Below are positions 1 through 8,400 of a stretch of DNA of 64,000 nt, piece by piece. This DNA is from Limnephilus marmoratus. Taxonomy: Eukaryota; Arthropoda; Insecta; Trichoptera; Limnephilidae. The translations under genes and the position numbers were made by a program. The notes below the pieces were generated by a model. It saw only the letters and a list, made by a program, of their open reading frames with translations, was not told the origin of the DNA and did not search any database. The stretch spans positions 39,273,571 through 39,337,570 of the forward strand of contig OU862927.1 of the NCBI GenBank assembly GCA_917880885.1, in the 5' to 3' direction. Position 1 is the first letter of the stretch; each line of letters begins with the position of its first letter.

Positions 1-257
1 CTGACGCGAGCAGGCGTTATAAAGGGGCACAGACCATGTTACATAAACCATGTTACAACAGATGAGGATGATTACGAGTGCTACCAACTTTAAGTGCTAC
101 AAAATGGCTGACAGAATCGGTTAATGAAGTGTCATTTCATACAATTTTGCCGAGCGAGCCTTAATTTCTTTTTTATTCAACTTTTCCACACTTTTCTCAT
201 CTAGAAAGTGCATTTTTATTAAAATCCTCCACATTTGGCGGGATCTGCATTCCTCCC
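1..257 (+). mobile_element. Truncated copy of TIR element with 8-bp target duplications
   Basis: The window opens inside this element. Bases 1-60 carry the satellite module (gcgttataaaggggcac, ccatgttac) also found at 8016-8396, 41820-42095 and 44092-44400. Bases 122-257 match the right end of the complete element at 41392-42565, from gaagtgtcatttcatac through ctagaaagtgcatttttatt to a terminus ggatctgcattcctccc. No coding potential is visible. The superfamily is inferred from the complete copy, whose 8-bp duplications suggest hAT. Confidence 0.6.
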
Positions 258-259
258 GG

Positions 260-775
260 CAAATGTATTATAAACTTTATCGTGAATTCACTTTTTGTCT
301 GTTTCATGTAAAAATAATTAATAAAATATTCTCAAAGTTTTATAATTTTTTTTCAAATTGCAGTCGGAAACTTTGGATTCATAAAGGTACAATTTAATTA
401 TTTTGCAGTTAACTTTCAGATTTTAATATAAAGTGTGGTATTTTATCTTTCTAACAACATTTATATCATATCATATTTCTAACCATGATAGTGAGGAAGA
501 CACAACGATATCTATGAGACCTATTTGAGTTGTTCCGAAAAGCAAACAAATTAGCCTGATGGATTAATACTATTCAAAATAAATTCTAGTCTAAAATAAA
601 ACAAATATCATCACACAGACATTGAATTTATTTACAAACATTTTTGGCTATCGCAAAAATATCAAGGTTCATCCAATATCGAAATTCATCCTAAATAATG
701 AGGGCGTATTTTTACCTTTCTATCTTGCACTGCTTGGTAGCCTTGCTAAAAATCTCATTATAATACAAACAACTA
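260..775. other. AT-rich stretch, nothing recognised
   Basis: Low-complexity AT-rich sequence between two repeats. I see no reading frame, tRNA-like motif or inverted ends. Confidence 0.5.
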
Positions 776-826
776 GTTAACCATCACGTCATTCTGCAAG
801 GGTAGGCAGAGAGGATGGACCTCTAC
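776..826 (-). mobile_element. 3' tail fragment of LINE family L-b
   Basis: The stretch aaccatcacgtcattctgca followed by agggtaggcagagaggatgg matches the 3' end of the L-b copies at 31384 and 41158, which encode the carboxy-terminal SAYPCG motif on the minus strand. Only the tail is left. Confidence 0.55.
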
Positions 827-834
827 ATATTATA

Positions 835-1121
835 AATTAAAGTCCTCCGCCGCGTCTGTCTGTTTGGGATAATCTCAAAAACACTCAACGGATTTTCATG
901 CAGTTTTCACCAATAGAGAGTGATTCATGAGGAAGGTTTAGGTATATAATTTGTCAAGGTTTGAATATATAATTTATAAAGGAGAATGTCTGTATGTGGT
1001 GGACGAGCGGGCTAGCAAGCAGGCGCTGTGGATTTGATTTGTACGCAAAGGAAGGTCACTGTCTACATTTGATTTCTAAAACCTGTGTAAAGCCCGGGCA
1101 TCGCCGGGGACTTCAGCTGGT
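835..1121 (+). mobile_element. Helitron-like non-autonomous repeat
   Basis: It begins with the cgcgtctgtctgtttg and caacggattttcatgc blocks typical of arthropod non-autonomous Helitrons. It ends with a short GC hairpin (agcccgggcatcgccgggg) followed by cagctggt, resembling a Helitron 3' end. There is no target duplication and no coding region. The exact 5' end is unclear. Confidence 0.45.
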
Positions 1122-1198
1122 AATACATATATACTGAACATGACCCGACTCAAATAATTTGAAATATGAGATTGACAAAAATGATGTAAAATGAATAG

Positions 1199-1738
1199 TA
1201 GTCCAGTAACTTTGTCGCCTGAATGTATGGGGTAGTATGCGTTAAATCCGGTAGTTCTGATTTTTTGCATACTTGTTTATGATGTTGGCCTAATGAATAA
1301 TCCAAGTTTTCGACCTCGAGTGCCGACCGCAACTTTGTCAAAAATCGAAAAAACCACGAAAAAATCGTTATTTTTTCAAATTTTGGCGATTATAACCCTA
1401 AAGGACAAGTTTTTGAAAAAACTTTTTTACGACGTTTTTAAAGTAGACTAAATTTGCTACAATATGATACTAAAACTGTCTCTGTAGACCCAATAGTTTC
1501 CGAGATTAAGCCTTTCAAAGTTTGTGACCTCGAGCGCAAACCGCGAAAAAATCGGGTATTTTTTCAATTTTTGGCTATTATGATCCTAAAGGACTAGTTT
1601 ATGAAAAAACTTTTATACAATGTTTTTAAATTAGACCAAATGCTACAATATGATACTAGAATTGTCTCTGTAGACTTAATAGTTTCCGAGATTAAGCCTT
1701 TCAAAATTTATCATTTTTTTCAAACTTCGCAATTTATT
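1199..1738 (+). repeat. Left terminal inverted repeat of the PIN/CXC element
   Basis: It pairs with 3434-3964 in inverted orientation, most closely over the outer ~250 bases. It includes two tandem diverged subrepeats that each contain aaaggactagtttttgaaaa-like and ctacaatatgatacta-like blocks. Confidence 0.75.
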
Positions 1739-1886
1739 GCAATATTTTAGACGTCACTCGAATAACTCTACCGATATGATGTTTCAATTACCTCCGACAT
1801 GTGAAGTGACGAATGCGACCCACCTGTAACACGTTTTTAACCATCCGTATTTTTTTTTCTTCACTTATGAACTGTCACCAATCTCA

Positions 1887-3222
1887 ATGTCATTGTTCTC
1901 TGAAGAGTGGATGAGAAAGGGCACAAAATCCACCGTGTATTCAGTATTTCAACCTGTAACCTTAAATAAGAAGCAAGGGTTAACGAAGTTTGTAGTAGTG
2001 GATGGAGGGCATCTACTTCACAAAATTGTGGCCTCGAAACTCATCATTTGGTGCCATAGCTGACAGTTATATACAGTACATTACTGTTCACTATGGCTCA
2101 AATGTGGCAGTAGTTTTCGATGGTTACCCCGTAGATGCTGTACAGAAAAACACAAAGAGCTCTGAGCGTCTTCGAAGAGCCAAGTTACACTCATCCTGAG
2201 AGATAATTGTTGATGAGAAAACCGTGGCACAGGTTCCTCAACAGAACTTCTTGTCAAATTACAAAACAAGATTCGTTTCATAAAACTGCTGACAACAAAA
2301 ATAGGAAATCACAACATTCAAGTACTCCAAGCAGAGGAAGATGCTGATAGGCTCATCATTACTACAGCTGTAACTGCTGCCTTTACCTATGATAAAGTGG
2401 TAGTCGTTGGTTAGGACATTGACTTGCTGATCATCCTTACTGCGATCTCAAACCAACGTGAAATTTTTTACAATAAATTTGGAAGAGGCAAAGCATTAGA
2501 TGTCATATATTCCAGCATCGCTTCTTCAAAATCCTCTTTGAAAACAGAGCTTTTCCTCTTCGTCCATGCCTTTAGTGGTTGTGACTCGATATCCTGCTTC
2601 TTTGGCTTAGAGAAGATACAAATGATGTCCATAGTCGAAAAAAATCCGGACGTTGAAAAGCAAGCTGTGATTTTTCTCGACACCAACTCTACACCTGACG
2701 ATATAGCAGCAGCAGGAGAACGAGTCATAATTGCTCTATACGGAGGCAACCCCAACACCCATAATCTTGACGACCTGCGGTACCAACTATTCGCTAGGGC
2801 TGTGACGAAAACCAGCTTCAATCTAGCCAGGTTACCTCCTACACGAGACTCTGCTCGATTTCACTCCTTGCGGACATACCAAAATGATGACCAGAGATGC
2901 AGCCCAACAACACCTCTTGCAAATGATTTCTTGCGGCTGCACGAAGGGTTGTGGGAACGCGTGCAGCAGGAAGGCAGGATTAAAATGCTCATCAGTCTGC
3001 AGGCACTGTAGCGGGGCCTCTTGTGACAATATACCTGATGATGAAGTAATAGATATCCCAGAAGACGACGATCTGTCCGATGGCGAAATGGAGGATGACT
3101 TGTGGACACAAGACGTCGACGATTCATCACCATCTTCTGATGGGGATATGCCATCCCAATTCGTCGAACCAGATACGGACGAACCTCAACCGGGACCTTC
3201 CAAGAGGGCTAAATTAATTTAA
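1887..3222 (+). pseudogene. Broken PIN/FEN-like nuclease fold plus CXC (tesmin/TSO1) protein
   Basis: Starting at ATG 1887 the frame reads into VVVDGGHLLHKIV, then shifts near 2027 to FGAIADSYIQYI and VAVVFDGYP. It is broken by a TGA at 2197, a frameshift near 2265 and a TAG near 2411 (within VVVG-stop-DIDLL). It then runs open to about 2880 and shifts again into a Cys-rich block at about 2935-3035 (CGCTKGCGNAC, KCSSVC, HC). The tail is acidic, ending SKRAKLI. The spaced acidic motifs (VVDG, VFDG, EEDADR, DIDLL) resemble PIN/XPG-type nucleases, and the Cys block resembles a CXC DNA-binding domain. At least three frameshifts and two stops make this copy dead. Domain names are by motif, not search. 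Confidence 0.65.
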
Positions 3223-3433
3223 TTTTTTTGATTTTGAATATTACTCAGTTTCCTAACAAATAAACTTATTAACTTTTGTTGTACTTATCTTTGTAAAATA
3301 AATTTAAAAAAACTTTGTTTTTTATCTTTTTACTTCATTATTCGTAGCTTAGCTTAAACATTATAATCCCATCATAAAAGTACAGGGCTTCGATAGTATA
3401 ATCAGGGTCAAAATTCATTAAGAACGACAGAAT

Positions 3434-3964
3434 TCCAAAAAATTGCGAAGTTCGAAAAAAATGATGAACTTTAAAAGGCTTAATCTCTTAAACTATTGGG
3501 TCAACAGAGACAGTTCTAGTAACCTTTTGTAGCAAATTTAGTCTTTACAAACGTCTTAAGAATTTTTTTTCAAAAACTAGTCCTTTAGGATCATAATCGC
3601 CAAAATTTGAAAAAATACCCGATTTTTTCGCGGTTTGCGCTCGAGATCACAAACTTTGAAAGGCTTAATCTCGGAAACTATTAGGTCTACAGAGACAGTT
3701 TTAGTATCATATTGTAGAAAATTTAGTCTACTTTAAAAACGTAGTAAAAAAGTTTTTTCAAAAACTTGTCCTTTAGGGTTATAATCGCCAAAATTTGAAA
3801 AAATAACGATTTTTTCGCGGTTTTTTCGATTTTTGACAAAGTTGCGGTCGGCACTCGAGGTCGAAAACTTGGATTATTCATTAGGCCAACATCATAAACA
3901 AGTCTGCAAAAAATCAGAACTACCGGATTTAACGCATACTGTGATGTATAAAGTTACTGGACTA
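3434..3964 (-). repeat. Right terminal inverted repeat of the PIN/CXC element
   Basis: Reverse complement of the left arm, including both internal subrepeats. It ends gttactggacta. Confidence 0.75.
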
Positions 3965-3967
3965 TAG

Positions 3968-4260
3968 GTTCCAAAAGCAGAGTTGGTTAAGGCGCTGTGT
4001 TCCGGTAAGACAAGAGATCCTGGGTTCGATTCCTAGTTGTGACGGTTACTTTTTTTATTTTTCCGTGTCTTTCACGTTTCGTTTAGTTTTATTGAAGTGA
4101 AAACTTCTTTAGCACCGTTGTGATTTGAAATTCGATGAAATGAAAAATAGCGATACTAAAAAGAGACAAACACATCCATCCATAGGATTTAGCCTGCGAA
4201 AGAGAGTATGATCGGTCTCCTATTTGTGCAGTGCTTCGTAGCCTACCCACTTTTGTTTAC
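3968..4260 (+). mobile_element. tRNA-derived SINE
   Basis: The head gcagagttggttaaggcgct matches a Pol III A box and tRNA D-arm, and gggttcgattcc 45 bases on is a clean B box. The acceptor stem does not pair, so it is not a tRNA gene. The body contains the block ggatttagcctgcgaaagag, which recurs as ggatttagcctgtgagagaa at 15806, so a second degraded copy lies there. It sits directly against the right end of the PIN/CXC element. Confidence 0.55.
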
Positions 4261-4387
4261 ATTAGTTTTCTGAAGGTTCACTTCTACCGCGTGTGACCTG
4301 CACACTTTTTTTTCTATGGCTTGTTCTGTTTCATGTTACGTTTAGATTTATTTAATCTGCTTTTTCAATCAAATATTTTATTTGCTT

Positions 4388-4790
4388 TTTTTACATTTTA
4401 CACGAGGAAGCCCAGAGGAAAATAAAAACCCCAGGACCTAAGTCATCTTTGGAGATGCTGTGCAGAGGGTCTTTTTAGGGAAAGGAATGATAGGAAATTC
4501 TGGAAAGGAAAAAGGAATCTGGGGGTAAATGTGTCCAGGATTGACGAAAGTATGAATCCATTACTCCCACTGTGGTGCAAGGCAATGGGTCGAAAGAGTC
4601 CGGCTGGAAAGGTCTTCCTCAACCAATATCTCCCGATCCGGCTCGCATGCTAAGTCACCAAACATAGCGAACCACTTGGAGTGACCTATAGCAAAGGTGT
4701 TGATTATCCAATAAATGATTGCTGGAGCGGCAGTACCCATACTCGCCTCCCGAATTGAAAAAGTCGAAAGAAAACCATTCTTCCATTCTG
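4388..4790 (-). mobile_element. SINE-H copy, full length, old
   Basis: SINE-H is a ~450-bp family. Its 5' half contains gggtaccgccgcccc, ccataggtcaccccaag and ttggtgacttagcaggggtg. Its 3' half contains gaccctccacacagcatcc and a hairpin tail (ccctgagg...cctcaggg) ending in poly(A). This copy is inverted, with the tail at 4388 and the head at about 4785. It has diverged (tail ggaagcccagaggaaaataa), suggesting an early insertion. No coding region. Confidence 0.7.
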
Positions 4791-4997
4791 TTTCATATCA
4801 TTATATTCTTCTCCCTCTACATGTCTAAACTACCTACGCATACCTCAATACGATAGATTCCCTATCTGAAGGGGAACGCATGCGCGGCCCATTTCTGCCC
4901 ATTTCATACAAATCTTAGATTTGGATTTGAAATCAAAATACCCAACCAAACTGAAAAATTATTTTTGTAATCAAAAGGTATATCAAATATCTAGTTA

Positions 4998-5036
4998 GGG
5001 AACGTACCCATACTACGTGACCAACTTTTTGCAGTT
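4998..5036 (+). mobile_element. One end of a PIF/Harbinger-like MITE
   Basis: gggaacgtacccatactacg plus tgaccaactttttgca is identical to the end of the complete MITE at 10652-10803. The other end is missing. The break falls next to the 31-bp minisatellite. Confidence 0.55.
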
Positions 5037-5044
5037 GCGTTTAT

Positions 5045-5292
5045 GTTCACTTGTTGATGAGAGGGTTACGTTCGTGATCATTTGTTGATGAGAGGGTTAC
5101 GTTTGTGTTCACTTGTTGATGACGGGGTTACGTTCGTGATCACTTGTTGATGAGGGGGTTACGTTTGTGTTCACTTGTTGATGACGGGGTTACGTTTGTG
5201 TTCACTTGTTGATGAGCGGGTTACGTTCATGTTCACTTATTAATGAGGGGGTTACGTTCGAGTTCACTTATTGATGATCGGGTTACGTTCAT
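5045..5292 (-). repeat. 31-bp minisatellite, 8 units, overlapping the ZF1 stop codon
   Basis: Eight units of gttcacttgttgatgagrgg plus gttacgttcgt lie head to tail. Read on the minus strand, the unit nearest ZF1 supplies the final residues RNPIINK and the TGA. Each further unit repeats that tail and terminator. 31 is not a multiple of three, so the unit shifts frame at each step. Confidence 0.85.
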
Positions 5293-5454
5293 GTGTCTTC
5301 ATGTGTCCTTTGAGCGAGACCTTCTGCACAAAGGTTTTGTCGCACAACTGACAGTGAAAGTTGCGGATGTTGGCGTGAATCTTGAGGTGCTCCATGAGGC
5401 AGGCGCGGCGCGAGAAGCACTTGCCGCACTGGTCACAGTTAAAGTCCTTGGCTC
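5264..5454 (-). CDS. ZF1 exon 4: fingers 7-8 and stop
   Basis: The acceptor is ttctgtag at 5455-5460. The first base completes the codon left by exon 3. It encodes the fingers beginning FNCDQC and FHCQLC, then KTHERNPIINK and TGA at 5264-5266. The last ~7 codons fall in the 31-bp array. Confidence 0.85.
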
Positions 5455-8400
5455 CTACAGAATAACACAACATTTATTGCAATGTAATTATAATTGACAA
5501 TTTTTTATTTAAAATTTTCCCTTTCCCACAAGAGTCCCGACAGCTTGAATTCAGTAGGACTAATGAAGGCTAAAGGGAGCGGAGAAGTGAGGAGATTGGG
5601 AGAAGAGGAAGGTGGGGAAGTATCTGGCTTTTCAGATAAGGTCACAAAACCTGGCTAAGCCAATTCAAACAACATTTGGATTTTGAATGGTGGTCTTCCA
5701 CCAGGGCGATTCTTAGAATATTTACCACTCTGGAGTTAAAATCAAATGGAGCTCTTTAATATTTCAAATCGATCCTGTTTAATTGAGGAAAAAATCTTAA
5801 CCTTTTCCACTCCAATGTTGAGTGACACTCGACATGGTGTAATACTTCTTTTTGCGGACTATTTTAAGATAGGAGAAAATTTTTTTACTAAAATTTTTGA
5901 ATCACGATTGAAAGACACATTCTAGAATAGCACGATACTTTAGTGCTATGGTCGAGGGATGGATGAGTTTTGTTTAGAGCTGCGCCTCATTGCAAGTAGA
6001 GGCGTAGGCATTGATGTTACAAAAGTACACTAGTAATTGTCGCATTGTGCTGTCGTCAACATCTTATCAACTGTGCATTATCGTGTTTGTTTTGGTGCAA
6101 ATACTCGTTGAATGGATTATTTCTGATCTCTATTTTCTGTAGCTTGATTGTGTGTTTATTAGTGAAATAATCCTCAATCCCGTCATGTTTAGTAAGGTAA
6201 AGCGAGATGTGTCGAAAAGGCCGAAATATAAATCTAAATGAAAACAAATCATTTTGGACTACGCCTCTTAATTTTTTTCAATTATTTTATAATATCAATT
6301 ATATTTACAAAAAAATCCAAAACTTAAAAGGCTTGGAGTGGAAAGGGTTAACTTTAAGCATTTATTCTATTATGAAAACGTGCAGAATATCGTTAAAAAA
6401 TAAAAAAAATTAAGAGTTCTTTTTGGCCATACATAAAAATAATCAATAATCTGAATAGTTTGCTGGGTTTAGTAAACCATTTATATATGTATATAGAGGA
6501 ATATCTGGAACATAATATCTAATTTTGGCTACCAACAAATAAATTTAAAAAAAACTTAAAATCGAAAGAGAAAAATACCAACCTGTGTGCTTGGTCATGT
6601 GATCTCTCAAGTCGCAATTCTGAAAGAAACTGTACCCGCAGACGTTGCACGAGAAGGGACGGTGCTGGAGATGTGATCGCTTCACGTGCACCGACAGTCT
6701 GTGCCCGCTGTAAAACACCTTCCCACACTCTGCGCACACATGTTTAGCGCATTCCACTCCGTGCTTCTCAAACATGTGCTTCCGTCGCGTGACACTGTGA
6801 GAAAAGGTTGATTTGCACATGGTGCAGCTAAAGAGAGGTATCTTCCTGTGGATTGCCTTCTCGTGGTGGTAGCGCGTTATCGGCGAGAAGAACGTCTTCG
6901 AGCAAGAACTGCACGAGTATTTCACGCCGCGGTGCGCTTTCATGTGACCTGTAAAGCTGTCGCGTAACGTCGTGCCGTACCCACACAAATGGCAAAGAAA
7001 ACTTGGAAAATGCGTATCGTAATAATGCCGTAATAACGACTGTCGCGAATTTGGTACCATTTCACATATCGGACAGAATTTCGCAGAGCTCTCGAGCGCT
7101 GGTATTAAAAATATCTCTTTTTTAGCGAGGACCGGATCTTGCTTCAGGAAACCCGTTGAGGTTTTGATGTCCGCTGAATCAATTGATTCGTCTTCACTGC
7201 TTTGCTGGAAGAAAGAATCAAAATCACCATCAAAGGTGTTTTCTATCAAATCATCTGCATCTTCTGTTTTTATATGATGCTCGATTTCGTAGCTTTTAAA
7301 AAGTCGATTCTTTTTTAATTTCTTTTTGTCCTTTTTCTTTTTTGATTTCTCTAATCTATTGAGTTTCTTGTGTATTTTTTCATCCTGGCTTTTTTTCCTA
7401 ATTAAGCAATTGCTAAATCTGGTTTCTTTGGATATTTTGAGTTTTTCTAATATTTCTGATTTAATTCGTTTCTTCAATAGTATTCGTCTTAAGGTGTCTT
7501 CCCGTCCGCTTTCATTGCTATATTTGTTAAGTATGATCTGCATCATTGTATTGGTGCTTTCTGAAATAAAAACAGGGAATAATTAATTAATTATATCACT
7601 TTGCTCTCAGAAGTTAATTACACAAAAAAAACATTAATTTTTGGGGATCGTTGGAAACGGTTAATACGCACTTTTTTAAAAAATATCTTTTGATTCACCT
7701 TAATTACATTAAAAGACAACTTTTTGCATTGGGGGAAGTGGAAAATATTTCATTTTAAATTTCGATTACGTAAAATTAAAATTAGCTTTCGTCTTGTGAG
7801 ATTGTACGCCATTATGGTTATTATCACTTTGGTATGTTGGTATTCCCGATACACTTGAATGTATAACGAACGGCTAGAAGATTTTGAAGGTACCACGAAA
7901 TCTGGAAAGGTAAGTACTAAATTATCGGAGTTTTGGGAATAAAATGACGGAAAAAAACATGTTTTTAATTTCGGTACCTAATTATTATTTATAAATAATA
8001 CATTCACTTTTGTATCAAAAACCGTGTTACACAAACCTAGCGTAGCCGTTAAACTTCTTGAAAACTGGGATGTTTTTCTTGCCTTGACGCGAGTAGGCGT
8101 TATAAAGGGGCACTTTCTTTTGTATCACAAACCATGTTACACAAACCTAGCGTAGCCGCTAAACTACTTGAAAACTGGGATGTTTTTTTGCCGTGATGCG
8201 AGTAGGCGCTACGAAGGGGGCACTTTCTTTTCTATCACAAACCATGTTACACAAACCTAGCGTAGCCGCTAAACTACTTGAAAACTGGGATTTTTTTTGC
8301 CGTGACGCGAGTGGGCGTTATAAAGGGGCACTTTCTTTTGTATCACAAACCATATCACATAAAATTAGCGTACGTAGCCGCTCAACATCGCAGAAATAGT

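Larger units (their letters stand above)
1199..3964 (+). mobile_element. DNA transposon with ~530-bp TIRs carrying a PIN-like/CXC gene
   Basis: The outer ends tagtccagtaactttgt and its reverse complement at 3950-3964 bound the element. The arms run about 1199-1738 and 3434-3964. Each arm contains two diverged ~190-bp subrepeats (for example 1310-1500 and 1530-1700) with the conserved core ctgtctctgtagac. A direct 'tag' on both flanks could be a 3-bp target duplication. The interior holds one broken gene (1887-3222) related to neither DDE transposase nor reverse transcriptase by eye. The superfamily is not assigned. Confidence 0.7.

Noticed and set aside
2468..2821. Minus-strand 117-codon frame
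   Set aside because: Shadow of the PIN-like coding region on the plus strand.
3968..4045. tRNA gene
   Set aside because: A and B boxes are present, but the acceptor stem does not pair and a SINE body follows.
5243..5497. Plus-strand 84-codon frame
   Set aside because: Antisense to ZF1 exon 4 and the minisatellite; the minus frame has two complete C2H2 fingers and a splice acceptor.
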